NCBI GenBank assembly: GCA_902363805.1
Contig: CABJBF010000001.1
Location: 434,001 to 498,000, forward strand
Length of the DNA stretch: 64,000 nt
Direction: 5' to 3'
Source of the DNA: Eubacteriaceae bacterium
Lineage (GTDB): Bacteria; Bacillota; Clostridia; Lachnospirales; Lachnospiraceae
Shown: positions 53,142 through 62,501 of the stretch, piece after piece
Position numbering within the stretch: position 1 is the first letter of the stretch
Layout of the letters: every line of letters begins with the position of its first letter
Position numbers and translations under genes: made by a program
Notes under the pieces: generated by a model
What the model was told of the DNA's origin: nothing
Seen by the model: the letters and a program-made list of their open reading frames with translations, nothing else
Database searches by the model: none

Positions 53142-54936
53142 TGACAGGCAGACTGCCATTATTTTATCTATTGTCGGTATCGTTCCGGTCATATGGCTGG
53201 CACTTCTGATTGCACCTTCCATAAGCGGAGGATTGCCGGAGATAGCAGCCAATCTTCCGACACTCTTTGATAATCCATTTTCCATAAAATTATGTGGGGA
53301 CAGCCTGAAAACTGTCCTCATTTTGCTTTTATGCTATGGAATGGGTATCGGGATTTATTTCTCGACAAGAAAGAATTACCGCAGACGAGAGGAACACGGT
53401 TCTGCTAAATGGGGCAATGTCAGAGCCATTGATAAAAAGTACCGACAAAAGCCGCTGTCAGAAAATAAGCTGATGACTCAGAATGTGTGCATTGGACTTA
53501 ATGCCAAGAAGCACAGACGAAATCTGAATACGCTTGTATGTGGCGGCTCCGGTGCAGGTAAGACAAGATTTTATGCAAAGCCTAATATTATGAACGCTGC
53601 CAGAAACAGCTATGTGATTTTAGACCCGAAAGGAGAAATCCTGCGAGATACGGGACATCTTCTTGAGAAGAAAGGTTACGAAGTGCGTGTCCTTGATTTG
53701 ATTTCAATGGAGAAAAGCCATTGTTACAATCCGTTTGTATATTTGCAGAACGACAATGATGTGCAGAAGCTCGTAACCAATCTTTTTAAGAGTACCACTC
53801 CGAAAGGTTCACAGAGCAATGACCCGTTTTGGGATACGGCAGCGTCAATGCTTCTGCTTGCACTGGTATTTTATCTGCACTATGAAGCACCACCGGAAGA
53901 ACAGAATTTTGCAATGGTAATGGAAATGTTAAGAGCCGGGGCGATTGAGGACGAGGACGACCCAAGTCCTTCTCCGCTTGACAATCTGTTTTCGGATTTG
54001 ATGATAGATAATCCTGACCACATTGCTTTGAAGTATTACCACTCTTATCATTCCGGTTCTTCCAAAACATTAAAATCCATACAGATAACCCTTGCAGCAA
54101 GGCTTGAAAAGTTCAACTTGGAGAGTCTTGCTGCTCTTACTTCTGCCGATGAACTGGATTTACAGTCACTCGGAGAGAAAAAGGTGGCACTGTTTGCACT
54201 GATACCGGATAACGACTCCAGTTTCAACTTCTTGGTATCCATTCTTTACACACAGCTCTTTCAGCAGTTGTTTTATGCAGCCGACCATATCCACGGTGGC
54301 TGTCTGCCGATGCCTGTTCATTTTATGATGGACGAATTTGCCAATGTTTCACTGCCGGACGACTTCGACAAGATACTGTCGGTTATGCGTTCCCGTGGGG
54401 TATCGGTAAGCATCATCTTACAGAACTTGGCACAGCTTAAAGCCTTGTTTGAAAAACAGTGGGAGAGCATTGTGGGTAACTGCGATGAATTTCTTTACCT
54501 TGGTGGAAATGAACAGTCAACCCATAAATACGTGTCGGAGCTGTTAGGAAAGGAAACCATTGATACCAACACGTTCGGAAAGAGTACCGGAAGAAGTGGT
54601 AACTATTCCACCAACTATCAGATTAGCGGCAGAGAGTTACTTACCCCTGATGAGGTGCGTATGCTCGATAATCAGTACGCTATTTTATTTATCCGTGGGG
54701 AAAGACCCATTATGGATTTTAAATATGACATTATGAAACACCCGAATGTGGCACTTACCACAGACGGAAAGGCAAGTCCTTATAAGCACGGAGAAGTCAC
54801 AAAAGATATTGCTTCGATTGCCATTTGGGACATTGACCCTGCAACACTTCCTGAAAAGGAAATGGAAGAAACGAACTGGGAACTTCTTTCCGATGAGGAG
54901 ATGGAAGCTCTGTTCATAAACAATCAAACAAATTAA
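53128..54936 (+). CDS. Type IV coupling protein (VirD4/TraG/PcfC)
   Basis: Start at ATG 53128, after GAAAGGAAACGCTCAG. The product has 602 residues. Two N-terminal membrane helices lie at about 10-30 and 58-80. The cytosolic ATPase has LVCGGSGAGKTRFYAKPNI (Walker A), NSYVILDPKGEILRDTG, HFMMDEFANVSLPDDF (Walker B) and GNCDEFLYLGGNEQSTHKYVSELLG. It delivers the relaxase-DNA complex to the transfer channel. Standard VirD4-family length. Confidence 0.94.
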   Translation: MKRDNDRQTAIILSIVGIVPVIWLALLIAPSISGGLPEIAANLPTLFDNPFSIKLCGDSLKTVLILLLCYGMGIGIYFSTRKNYRRREEHGSAKWGNVRAIDKKYRQKPLSENKLMTQNVCIGLNAKKHRRNLNTLVCGGSGAGKTRFYAKPNIMNAARNSYVILDPKGEILRDTGHLLEKKGYEVRVLDLISMEKSHCYNPFVYLQNDNDVQKLVTNLFKSTTPKGSQSNDPFWDTAASMLLLALVFYLHYEAPPEEQNFAMVMEMLRAGAIEDEDDPSPSPLDNLFSDLMIDNPDHIALKYYHSYHSGSSKTLKSIQITLAARLEKFNLESLAALTSADELDLQSLGEKKVALFALIPDNDSSFNFLVSILYTQLFQQLFYAADHIHGGCLPMPVHFMMDEFANVSLPDDFDKILSVMRSRGVSVSIILQNLAQLKALFEKQWESIVGNCDEFLYLGGNEQSTHKYVSELLGKETIDTNTFGKSTGRSGNYSTNYQISGRELLTPDEVRMLDNQYAILFIRGERPIMDFKYDIMKHPNVALTTDGKASPYKHGEVTKDIASIAIWDIDPATLPEKEMEETNWELLSDEEMEALFINNQTN

Positions 54937-54955
54937 ATTTTGGAGGTATTCAACT

Positions 54956-55318
54956 ATGACTATTTTTAAGAAAAAAGCAACTGACATTCAGGAAACAAAG
55001 AAACTGCCTATGATCGGAAAGGTTAAGAAAGGCTTCCGTGCTTACTGCACAATGGTCATTGTCGGTGCGTTGGCACTTGGAATGACAACGACTGCATTTG
55101 CAGCGAATGACCCGCTTACCGTAGTCAATAATCTGTCCGACTTTATCTTCGGACTTATCCGTGCCATCGGTATGATTTTGCTTGGCTTTGGTATCGTGCA
55201 GGTCGGTCTTTCACTCAAATCTCACGACCCTTCTCAGAGAGCCAATGGCTTCCTGACTCTTGCGGGCGGTGTCATTATCACTTTTGCGAAAGAAATCCTT
55301 ACTCTTATCACAGGCTAA
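54956..55318 (+). CDS. VirB2-like small membrane protein (pilin/channel subunit)
   Basis: A 120-residue protein. The N-terminal basic stretch leads into a signal-like helix (CTMVIVGALALGMTTTAFAAND) with an AFA-A cleavage pattern. The mature part has two hydrophobic helices (LSDFIFGLIRAIGMILLGFGIVQVGLSL; GFLTLAGGVIITFAKEILTLIT), the layout of VirB2/TrbC or Maff2-type subunits. It is the first channel gene after the coupling protein and is followed by a stable hairpin. Confidence 0.75.
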   Translation: MTIFKKKATDIQETKKLPMIGKVKKGFRAYCTMVIVGALALGMTTTAFAANDPLTVVNNLSDFIFGLIRAIGMILLGFGIVQVGLSLKSHDPSQRANGFLTLAGGVIITFAKEILTLITG

Positions 55319-55340
55319 GATAAGAGTTACACAGTTATCG

Positions 55341-55370
55341 AGGGGTGTGCCAAGCTAAGGGACACCCCTT
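55341..55370 (+). terminator. Stable hairpin between VirB2-like and VirB6-like genes
   Basis: AGGGGTGT (55341-55348) and ACACCCCT (55362-55369) are perfect complements around GCCAAGCTAAGGG. No long T-run follows. It may partially terminate or protect the upstream mRNA, raising pilin-like expression over downstream genes. Confidence 0.5.
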
Positions 55371-55391
55371 AATTGTAAGGAGGTGCTTTGA

Positions 55392-56228
55392 ATGAGTGAT
55401 AACTGGGTAGTTCAAAATCTTGAAAATGCCCTTGAAACTTGGAATGAAAAACTGTCGGAAATATGGACACTCATCACAACTACACCGCAGAACTTTAAGG
55501 GCGGGAATATCTGGAAGGTTATTGTTGACATCAACGGTGCAGTTCAGGCTATCGGGCTTGCCTTACTTGTATTGTTTTTTGTGATAGGTATGGTAAAGAC
55601 CTGCGGAAGTTTTACAGATGTGAAGAAACCGGAACACGCTTTAAAACTCTTTGTCCGTTTTGCATTGGCGAAAGGTGTTATCACATACGGAATGGAGCTT
55701 ATGCTTGCATTATTTAATATCGTGCAAGGGACGATTTCAACCATTATGAATGCTGCCGGATTTGGAACTCCGGAACAGACGACCTTACCCGCAGAGATGG
55801 TAACGACCATAGAGGATTGCGGATTTTTTGAGAGTATCCCTTTGTGGGCGGTAACGCTTATCGGAGGATTATTTATCACGGTGCTGTCGTTCATTCTGAT
55901 AATGACAGTGTATGGACGATTTTTCAAGTTGTATATGTACACAGCACTTGCACCGATACCGCTTTCCACATTTGCAGGAGAACCTACACAGAATGTAGGC
56001 AAGAGTTTTATCAAGAGCTATTGTGCAGTTCTGCTTGAGGGAGCAGTCATTGTACTTGCTTGTATTATTTTCTCCGTATTTGCTTCATCGCCACCAGTAG
56101 TGAATCCTGATGCGGCAGCAGTTACGCAGGTGTGGGCATATATCGGGGAATTGGTATTTAATATGCTTGTTCTTGTCGGTGCAGTAAAAATGTCTGACCG
56201 TATTATCCGAGAGATGATGGGACTTTAA
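55392..56228 (+). CDS. VirB6/TrbL-like conjugation membrane protein
   Basis: A 278-residue polytopic membrane protein with five to six hydrophobic segments, including IVDINGAVQAIGLALLVLFFVIGMVKTCG, IPLWAVTLIGGLFITVLSFILIMTVYGRFFKLYMYTALAPIPLSTFAG and LLEGAVIVLACIIFSVFASSPP. The APIPL/FAGEPTQNVGKSF region is conserved among VirB6-like proteins of Gram-positive elements. It forms part of the inner-membrane channel. Start after TAAGGAGGTGCTTTGA. Confidence 0.85.
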   Translation: MSDNWVVQNLENALETWNEKLSEIWTLITTTPQNFKGGNIWKVIVDINGAVQAIGLALLVLFFVIGMVKTCGSFTDVKKPEHALKLFVRFALAKGVITYGMELMLALFNIVQGTISTIMNAAGFGTPEQTTLPAEMVTTIEDCGFFESIPLWAVTLIGGLFITVLSFILIMTVYGRFFKLYMYTALAPIPLSTFAGEPTQNVGKSFIKSYCAVLLEGAVIVLACIIFSVFASSPPVVNPDAAAVTQVWAYIGELVFNMLVLVGAVKMSDRIIREMMGL

Positions 56229-56242
56229 GGAGAGATTTTGAG

Positions 56243-56380
56243 ATGAACCAAAGAGATTGTAAGAAATGCGTTTACTATGGCGGTAAACGAAAAGGCAAAG
56301 TCTTTTGCCTGAATGATAAATGCGTGAGGGAGAAAGACCGAAACCGCAGGAAAGGAAACAGATATGGAAGTAAAAATTAA
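56243..56380 (+). CDS. 45-residue cysteine-rich protein, possible zinc knuckle
   Basis: Behind AAGGAGAGATTTTGAG. The protein begins MNQRDCKKCVYYGGKRKGK and has four Cys (CxxC at 6-9, then Cys22 and Cys27), suitable for one zinc site, followed by a very basic tail. It overlaps the PrgI-like gene by 17 bases. It may bind nucleic acid. No named family recognised. Confidence 0.55.
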   Translation: MNQRDCKKCVYYGGKRKGKVFCLNDKCVREKDRNRRKGNRYGSKN

Positions 56381-56729
56381 CCGAGAAATCAGAAATTATA
56401 CAGAGTCAATGTTTTTTGGGCTGTCGCTCAGACAGTTCATTTTTTCTGTTCTCGCTTGTGGCGTTGCGGTAGGACTGTATTTCTTGCTCAGACCGTATGT
56501 TGGCACGGAAACCATATCGTGGGTGTGCATTTTGGGTGCTGCTCCGTTTGCGGCACTTGGCTTTGTGAAGTACAACGGTATGACCGCAGAGAAAGCAATC
56601 TATGCGTGGATAAAATCGGAGTTTTTAATGCCGAAGAAGCTGGTATTTCACTCCACCAATGTTTATTACGAACTGATGAAGCCAAGCATTGAACAGAAGC
56701 AGAAGGAGGTATTGAAGTCAAATGATTAA
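56364..56729 (+). CDS. PrgI-family (VirB3-like) membrane protein
   Basis: A 121-residue protein starting INREIRNYTESMFFGLSLRQFIFSVLACGVAVGLYFLL, the PrgI/VirB3 pattern, with two membrane helices in residues 20-65 and a conserved tail (AEKAIYAWIKSEFLMPKKLVFHSTNVYY). PrgI partners the VirB4-type ATPase, whose gene overlaps its end by eight bases. Confidence 0.9.
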   Translation: MEVKINREIRNYTESMFFGLSLRQFIFSVLACGVAVGLYFLLRPYVGTETISWVCILGAAPFAALGFVKYNGMTAEKAIYAWIKSEFLMPKKLVFHSTNVYYELMKPSIEQKQKEVLKSND

Positions 56730-59052
56730 GACTCTTACAAATTTGTTTAAGCAGGATAAAGAAAAATTTGTTGTACCGAAAGGGGTGCAGGACGTGATTC
56801 CCGTGGCAGCTATCTTTGATGATGGCATTTTCAAAGTGGGAAAGGATAAATATTCAAAGACCTACCGCTTTACGGATATTAACTATGCAGTGGCGAGCCG
56901 TGAGGATAAGGAAGCGATGTTCCTTGAATATTCCGAACTTCTGAACTCTCTTGACAGTGGTGCAACGACAAAAATCACAATCAATAATCGTCGGCTCAAC
57001 AGACTGGATTTTGAGCAGACAATTCTTATTCCGACAACCGGAGATAATCTGGACGAATATCGAGAGGAATACAATAAAATGCTTCTTGATAAGGCAACGG
57101 GTGCAAACTCCATTGTTCAGGATAAGTATATTACCATTTCCATCAACAAAAAGAGTGTGGAGGACGCAAGAACTTATTTTGCCCGTGTCGGTGCAGATTT
57201 GATTGCTCACTTCGGCAGACTTGGAAGTAAGTGTGTGGAACTGGAAACAGACGAAAGACTTCGTATTTTCCACGACTTCTATCGTGTGGGAGAAGAAAGC
57301 TCTTTCCACTTTGATATTAAGGAAACAAGAAAAAAGGGACACGATTTTAAGGATTATATCTGCCCCGACACAATGGAATTTGAAAAGGACTATTTCAAGA
57401 TGGGAAACCGTTATGGAAGAGTCCTTTTTCTTCGTGAATATGCGTCCTATATCAAAGACAGTATGGTAGCGGAACTTACGGATATGAACAGAAATCTGAT
57501 GATGTCCATTGATATTGTTCCCGTTCCAACTGATGAAGCAGTAAAGGAAGCAGAGAACCGTCTGCTTGGTGTGGAAACCAATATCACAAACTGGCAGCGT
57601 AGGCAGAATGCCAATAACAACTTCTCTGCAACTGTTCCGTATGATATGGAGCAGCAGAAGAAAGAAATGAAAGAGTTCCTCGATGACCTTACGACCCGTG
57701 ACCAGAGAATGATGTTCGCTGTTATCACAATGGTTATTACGGCAGACAGTAAGGAACAGCTTGAGAATGATACGGAAGCGTTGCTTACCACAGCAAGAAA
57801 ACATCTTTGCCAGTTTGCAACACTGAGATTTCAGCAGGTAGATGGACTCAATACGGTAATGCCGTTTGGAACAAGAAAGATTGATGCGTTCAGAACACTT
57901 ACAACAGAGAGCCTTTCGGTATTTATCCCATTCAGGGTGCAGGATATTTTCCACGAGAACGGTATCTATTACGGTCAGAATGTTATCAGCAAAAATATGA
58001 TTATCGCAGACCGTAAGCAGCTTTTGAATGGTAACTCCTTTATTCTCGGTGTATCTGGTGGCGGTAAGTCATTTGCGGCAAAGGGAGAAATCATCAATCA
58101 GGTGCTTTCTTCAGACGCAGATATTATCATCATCGACCCTGAGCGAGAGTATTCACAGCTTGTCAATGCAATGGGCGGAGAGGTAATCAATATTTCTGCT
58201 ACTTCCGACAATCACATCAATGCAATGGATATGAATAAGGATTACGGCGACGGTGCAAACCCTGTCATTTTGAAATCCGAGTTTATTATGTCCCTTTGTG
58301 AACAGCTTATCGGAGGAACAAATCTCGGAGCGAAGCAGAAGTCTATCATTGACCGTTGCACGGCAAGCGTGTATCGCAGTTATCAGCAGAATGACTATCA
58401 GGGACATATACCGACCTTGCAGGATTTCAGGGCAGAACTTTTGCAGCAGGACGAACCGGAAGCAAAGGAACTGGCACTTGCCATTGAACTTTTCACACAC
58501 GGTTCTCTGAATACCTTTGCAAAGCAGACGAATGTGGATACCAATAATCGCCTTATCTGCTATGACATTCTTGATTTGGGTAAACAGCTTATGCCGATTG
58601 GTATGCTTGTTGTCCTTGACTCTATCCTGAACCGTATCACACAGAACCGTGCAAAGGGTAAGAACACCTTTATCTTCATTGATGAGATTTATCTTCTGTT
58701 CCAGCACGAATACTCTGCAAACTTCCTCTTTACCTTGTGGAAGCGTGTGAGAAAATACGGTGCATACGCAAGTGGAATCACTCAGAATGTCGATGACCTT
58801 TTACAGAGCCACACAGCGAGAACAATGCTTGCAAACTCAGAGTTCATCATTATGCTGAATCAGGCTTCCACAGACAGGCTTGAGCTTGCAAAACTTCTGA
58901 ATATTTCTGACCTCCAGATGTCCTATATCACGAATGTGGAAGCAGGACACGGACTTATCAAGGTGGGAAGTTCGCTTGTACCGTTTGCAAACAAATTCCC
59001 TAAGAACACGAAACTTTATAAACTGATGACAACCAAACCAGGCGAAGCATAA
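56722..59052 (+). CDS. VirB4-type conjugation ATPase
   Basis: A 776-residue ATPase that powers the type IV channel. The N-terminal 400 residues form the VirB4/TraC domain (GVQDVIPVAAIFDDGIFKVGKDKYSKTYRFTDINY). The ATPase part has NSFILGVSGGGKSFAAKGEI (Walker A), IIIIDPEREYSQLV, FIFIDEIYLLFQHEYSANFL (Walker B) and ASGITQNVDDLLQSHTARTMLANSEFIIMLNQ. Full length, no damage. Start inside the PrgI gene with AGAAGGAGGTATTGAAGTCA. Confidence 0.95.
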   Translation: MIKTLTNLFKQDKEKFVVPKGVQDVIPVAAIFDDGIFKVGKDKYSKTYRFTDINYAVASREDKEAMFLEYSELLNSLDSGATTKITINNRRLNRLDFEQTILIPTTGDNLDEYREEYNKMLLDKATGANSIVQDKYITISINKKSVEDARTYFARVGADLIAHFGRLGSKCVELETDERLRIFHDFYRVGEESSFHFDIKETRKKGHDFKDYICPDTMEFEKDYFKMGNRYGRVLFLREYASYIKDSMVAELTDMNRNLMMSIDIVPVPTDEAVKEAENRLLGVETNITNWQRRQNANNNFSATVPYDMEQQKKEMKEFLDDLTTRDQRMMFAVITMVITADSKEQLENDTEALLTTARKHLCQFATLRFQQVDGLNTVMPFGTRKIDAFRTLTTESLSVFIPFRVQDIFHENGIYYGQNVISKNMIIADRKQLLNGNSFILGVSGGGKSFAAKGEIINQVLSSDADIIIIDPEREYSQLVNAMGGEVINISATSDNHINAMDMNKDYGDGANPVILKSEFIMSLCEQLIGGTNLGAKQKSIIDRCTASVYRSYQQNDYQGHIPTLQDFRAELLQQDEPEAKELALAIELFTHGSLNTFAKQTNVDTNNRLICYDILDLGKQLMPIGMLVVLDSILNRITQNRAKGKNTFIFIDEIYLLFQHEYSANFLFTLWKRVRKYGAYASGITQNVDDLLQSHTARTMLANSEFIIMLNQASTDRLELAKLLNISDLQMSYITNVEAGHGLIKVGSSLVPFANKFPKNTKLYKLMTTKPGEA

Positions 59053-59065
59053 GGAGGGATTTACA

Positions 59066-59467
59066 ATGTCTAAGATTCAATTTCGCAATGCTGCACACAG
59101 AGATTTTGTATTGGAAAATCTGGATAAGTGCAAAGTCAACGACTGCTATCACAGAGCATTTTTCTATGTGATGGGTATTTCAGAAGAAACAAGAATGAAC
59201 ATCGGAAAGATGTTTGATTTTAAGAGGGATTGCATCATACCGGAAGGTATGCACGGCGGTTGGCAGACAAGTGGCACAGTCAAGGTTTGCCACCTTGCCT
59301 TTAATCTTTGGAATGGATTTACGGAAGAAGGCAGGGAAAATCTCTATACACCGGAGGAACTGTTCTGTTGCGGATATGCTCCGTATTTTATGGAGGGTAT
59401 CAAGTTGAGGTATCCGGAGTATTGCAGAGATTTGACTCCACCTAAGAGAAACGATATGGAAAGGTAA
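59066..59467 (+). CDS. DUF6075-like element protein
   Basis: A 133-residue protein with FRNAAHRDFVLENLDKCKVNDCYHRAFFYVMGISEETRMNIGKMFDFKRDCIIPEGMHGGWQTSGTVKVCHLAFNLWNGF and MEGIKLRYPEYCRDL. I associate this with DUF6075, common in such elements and near phage or plasmid genes. The function is unknown. It has no signal peptide. The C-terminus ends NDMER. Confidence 0.75.
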   Translation: MSKIQFRNAAHRDFVLENLDKCKVNDCYHRAFFYVMGISEETRMNIGKMFDFKRDCIIPEGMHGGWQTSGTVKVCHLAFNLWNGFTEEGRENLYTPEELFCCGYAPYFMEGIKLRYPEYCRDLTPPKRNDMER

Positions 59468-59473
59468 GAGAAA

Positions 59474-60241
59474 ATGAGCAGAAAAATCTATATTATTATT
59501 GCGATGGTGTTTACGGTAGTGTTGTCTGTAAGCACCTTCTTTATTATCCGTAATCACATTGACTCTGCCAAGCAGAATGAAGTCTATGATAACCTTGCGG
59601 AGATTGTGGAGGACGAGCCGTCAAAGGAAAATGAGGGCGTGACGTTTTCGGAAGATAAGGACTATCTTGCGGAATATTTTGAACTTTATCGGCAGAATGA
59701 GGATATGGTGGGTTGGATAAAGGTTGAGGATACCAATATCAACTATCCGGTCGTGCAGTCTGTAAATGAGCCGAACTTCTACCTGAAGCACAAGTTTGAT
59801 AAGACCTATTCCGCTTATGGCTGTCCATATGTGCAGGAAAATTGTGATGTGCAGAAACCTTCAGACAACATCATTATATACGGACACCATATGAATGACG
59901 GCTCGATGTTTACGGGACTGATGAAGTACAGAAACAAGAGCTTTTGGGAAGGTCATAAGACGATTACCTTTGATACACTGACGGACAGACACCAGTATGA
60001 AGTGATTGCAGTCTTTAAGACAGTCGTTTATACAGACAGCTCCGATAGCTTTAAGTATTATGAGTTTACGGACGCAGAAAATGCGGCAGAGTTTGATGCG
60101 TATGTTGCTAAGTGCAAGGAACTTTCTTTGTATGATACCGGAGTATCGGCAGAGTATGGCGACAAGCTTATTTCTCTTTCTACTTGTGAATATTCAAGAA
60201 ACAATGGCAGGCTTGTTGTTGTCGCTAAGAGAGTGGATTAA
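59474..60241 (+). CDS. Class B sortase of the conjugative element
   Basis: A 255-residue sortase with one N-terminal membrane helix (IYIIIAMVFTVVLSVSTFFII). The sortase B domain shows DMVGWIKVEDTNINYPVVQSVNEPNFYLKH, IIIYGHHMNDGSMFTGLMKY (catalytic His), LISLSTCEYS (catalytic Cys) and RLVVVAKR (Arg). The only sortase substrate visible in the element is the 1416-residue adhesin with TPKTG, so this is its likely enzyme. It is distinct in sequence from the host srtB at 12103. Confidence 0.92.
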   Translation: MSRKIYIIIAMVFTVVLSVSTFFIIRNHIDSAKQNEVYDNLAEIVEDEPSKENEGVTFSEDKDYLAEYFELYRQNEDMVGWIKVEDTNINYPVVQSVNEPNFYLKHKFDKTYSAYGCPYVQENCDVQKPSDNIIIYGHHMNDGSMFTGLMKYRNKSFWEGHKTITFDTLTDRHQYEVIAVFKTVVYTDSSDSFKYYEFTDAENAAEFDAYVAKCKELSLYDTGVSAEYGDKLISLSTCEYSRNNGRLVVVAKRVD

Positions 60242-60280
60242 ACCCCACTCTCTATTATTTTTCGAGAAAGGAGGAAACCG

Positions 60281-61984
60281 ATGGCTGATATAAAAACAAG
60301 AGATACAAGCAAAGGTACAATCAAGACCATAAATAAGGCAGCAGTTGCCACGGAGCGAATGAAGAAAGCCTATGTGATGACGAAAGATAAGGCAGAACAT
60401 TCCACCAATGCTTCGGAAAATTCCGCAGAGGAATATGCTTCCGATAAAATCGAAGCGGCAACGGATAGGGCTGTTCACGAAACTGCATACCGTGCGGATA
60501 AAGTCGGCAGATGGGGTGTGCGTGAAACAAGGCAGAATTATCAGAAAGCCAAAACGGGAATTGAGAATTTCAAGACCAAGCGTGCAGAGAAACAGCTTCA
60601 GAAACAATCGGTCAATCCTGTCGGAAAACAGAGCATCCGAACTCTGGAGCGTACGGAGAAAACAATTAAACAGTCTGCAAGGTCGGCAGGAAATACGACA
60701 GTCAAGACCGTATCGAAAGGTGCAACCAATACTGTTCAAAGGTCGGTTAAGACCGCAGAACAAACGGCAAAGACTTCTATTAAGACCACCAAAGAAGCTG
60801 CCATTATAGCACAGAAAACAACAAAAACAACAGCCAAAGCAACACAGAAAGCGGCTCAGACGGCAAAGAAAGCGGCGAAAGCCACAGCAGATACCGTTAA
60901 AGCTACAGCGAAAGCTACTGTTGCGACAGTCAAAGCGATTATTGCAGGGACAAAAGCACTTGTAGCAGCAATCGCCGCAGGCGGTTGGATAGCGGTTCTG
61001 ATTATTATGATTGTCGTGCTGTTTGGTGCTGCCGTAGCAATGTTTGGAGGAGGAAGTGACAGTAATTCCTATACTCCGGTAAGTGCAGAGGTAGAAGCCT
61101 ATGAACCCATCATACAGAAGTATGCCAAAGAGTACGGCATTCCTGAGTATGTGGAACTTATCAAGGCGGTTATGATGCAGGAAAGCGGTGGCAGAGGACT
61201 TGACCCTATGCAGGCAGCAGAGGGAAGTTTCAATACAAGGTATCCGCACGAACCTAATGGAATTAAAGACCCTGAATATTCTATCCAGTGTGGAGTTCAG
61301 GAATTGAAAGCGGCTCTTACTTCGGCAGAAGTGGAAAGTCCGATAGATATGGAGCATATCAAACTTGCCTTGCAAGGCTACAACTTCGGTAATGGGTATA
61401 TTTCTTGGGCAAAAACAAAGTATGGCGGTTATTCTTATGCCAATGCAGTGGAGTTTTCCACTCAGCAGGCACAAAGGCTTGGTTGGGACAGTTATGGAGA
61501 TACCCAATATCCGGCTCACGTTCTGAGATACTATCCGTATGGGCGAGCCTTTACTGCCGGAGGTAATCAGGCGATTGTTGAGGTTGCCTTGACACAGCTA
61601 GGCAATCAGGGCGGACAACCTTACTGGAGCTGGTACGGCTTTAATAGTCGAGTGGAATGGTGTGCCTGCTTCGTATCTTGGTGTGCTGACCAATGCGGGT
61701 ATATTGAAAGCGGACTTGTTCCGAAATTTGCAGGTTGCGTGGATGGTGCAAACTGGTTTAAGTCAAATGGAAAATGGCAAGACCGCACTTATGAACCAAA
61801 GGTAGGAGATATTATCTTCTTTGATTGGGAAGGCGACGGTACAACAGACCACGTTGGTATCGTAGAGAAGTGTGAGAATGGCACAGTTTATACCGTAGAG
61901 GGCAACTCAGGCGACGCCTGCAAGCAAAGACAGTACGCAGTCGGAAGCAGCAATATCTATGGATACGGTATTCCGGCATATTAA
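60281..61984 (+). CDS. Conjugation cell-wall hydrolase: lysozyme-like plus CHAP domain
   Basis: A 567-residue protein. Residues 1-225 are a long basic Ala/Lys/Thr cytosolic region ([21 protein letters not shown]), followed by a membrane helix at about 233-255. The exposed lysozyme-like domain starts near 272 ([31 protein letters not shown] with the catalytic Glu; [21 protein letters not shown]). The C-terminal CHAP/NlpC domain has [15 protein letters not shown] (catalytic Cys) and [22 protein letters not shown] (catalytic His). Such VirB1-like enzymes open the wall for the channel. The unusually long basic cytosolic tail is notable. Confidence 0.92.
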   Translation: MADIKTRDTSKGTIKTINKAAVATERMKKAYVMTKDKAEHSTNASENSAEEYASDKIEAATDRAVHETAYRADKVGRWGVRETRQNYQKAKTGIENFKTKRAEKQLQKQSVNPVGKQSIRTLERTEKTIKQSARSAGNTTVKTVSKGATNTVQRSVKTAEQTAKTSIKTTKEAAIIAQKTTKTTAKATQKAAQTAKKAAKATADTVKATAKATVATVKAIIAGTKALVAAIAAGGWIAVLIIMIVVLFGAAVAMFGGGSDSNSYTPVSAEVEAYEPIIQKYAKEYGIPEYVELIKAVMMQESGGRGLDPMQAAEGSFNTRYPHEPNGIKDPEYSIQCGVQELKAALTSAEVESPIDMEHIKLALQGYNFGNGYISWAKTKYGGYSYANAVEFSTQQAQRLGWDSYGDTQYPAHVLRYYPYGRAFTAGGNQAIVEVALTQLGNQGGQPYWSWYGFNSRVEWCACFVSWCADQCGYIESGLVPKFAGCVDGANWFKSNGKWQDRTYEPKVGDIIFFDWEGDGTTDHVGIVEKCENGTVYTVEGNSGDACKQRQYAVGSSNIYGYGIPAY

Positions 61985-62015
61985 AAATTCCAGACGGTGT
62001 CTGGAAAATTGAAAA

Positions 62016-62041
62016 GATGGCTGCTCAGTTGAGTAGCCATC
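62016..62041. terminator. Hairpin after the transfer operon
   Basis: GATGGCTGCTCA and TGAGTAGCCATC pair (one mismatch) around GT. It lies between the converging lysozyme gene and the minus-strand gene. A shorter hairpin, CCAGAC-GGT-GTCTGG, lies at 61990-62004. Confidence 0.55.
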
Positions 62042-62048
62042 GGGTACA

Positions 62049-62501
62049 TTATGAGAAATCAGTTGTTTCTCTGTTATTCAGGAAAATATGGTGTGTATGA
62101 TAAGTGAAGCTGAAAAGCATATCGGCATTTTCTTTACTGCCGTCTAAAAAGGAAATATCATCGGCAAGGATAAAAAGAATTGCTAACAGCTTCTTGATAT
62201 ATCCAGTGTAGCAGGCATAATCTACATAGATGTTGGCGATATATCCCTCGGCAAATTCTATCAGGTCAGCGTCAATTTCAAAGCTATTGGATAGTTCGTA
62301 AACGGTTTTGATAAATTTATCCTTGTCAGCAATTCGCTCTTTACTTGGAACACTTCTGCGGTTCTTCTGTATAAATTTTAAAAAATCATCAGCTTCCGTA
62401 AAGTCGGGAGTGACTGAGCTGTCAGTTCCCAAATCTGTTTTGTAATCCTCAAATTTCTCTTTTTCAAACCGATTACTGAATATTATCTTTTGTTCGTCCA
62501 T
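62049..62501 (-). CDS. Hypothetical acidic protein, element-encoded
   Basis: A 150-residue cytosolic protein, acidic and mostly helical (FEKEKFEDYKTDLGTD, then FLKFIQKNRRSVPSKERIADKDKFIKTVYELSNSFEIDADLIEFAEGYIANIYVDYACYTGYIKKLLAILFILADDISFL). The C-terminal half is a conserved-looking helical domain ending in FSFTYHTHHIF. No family recognised. It is transcribed opposite to the transfer genes and divergent from the XRE regulator at 62728, so it may be controlled by it. Confidence 0.65.
   Translation of the reverse strand: MDEQKIIFSNRFEKEKFEDYKTDLGTDSSVTPDFTEADDFLKFIQKNRRSVPSKERIADKDKFIKTVYELSNSFEIDADLIEFAEGYIANIYVDYACYTGYIKKLLAILFILADDISFLDGSKENADMLFSFTYHTHHIFLNNRETTDFS

Noticed and set aside
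56854..57954. 366-codon open frame on the minus strand
   Set aside because: Antisense to the intact VirB4 ATPase gene, with no recognisable domain. Shadow frame.
60194..61519. 441-codon open frame on the minus strand
   Set aside because: It lies antisense to the clear lysozyme-CHAP gene, is extremely Cys/Phe/Arg-rich from complementing Ala/Lys codons, and has no ribosome binding site. A codon-bias shadow.
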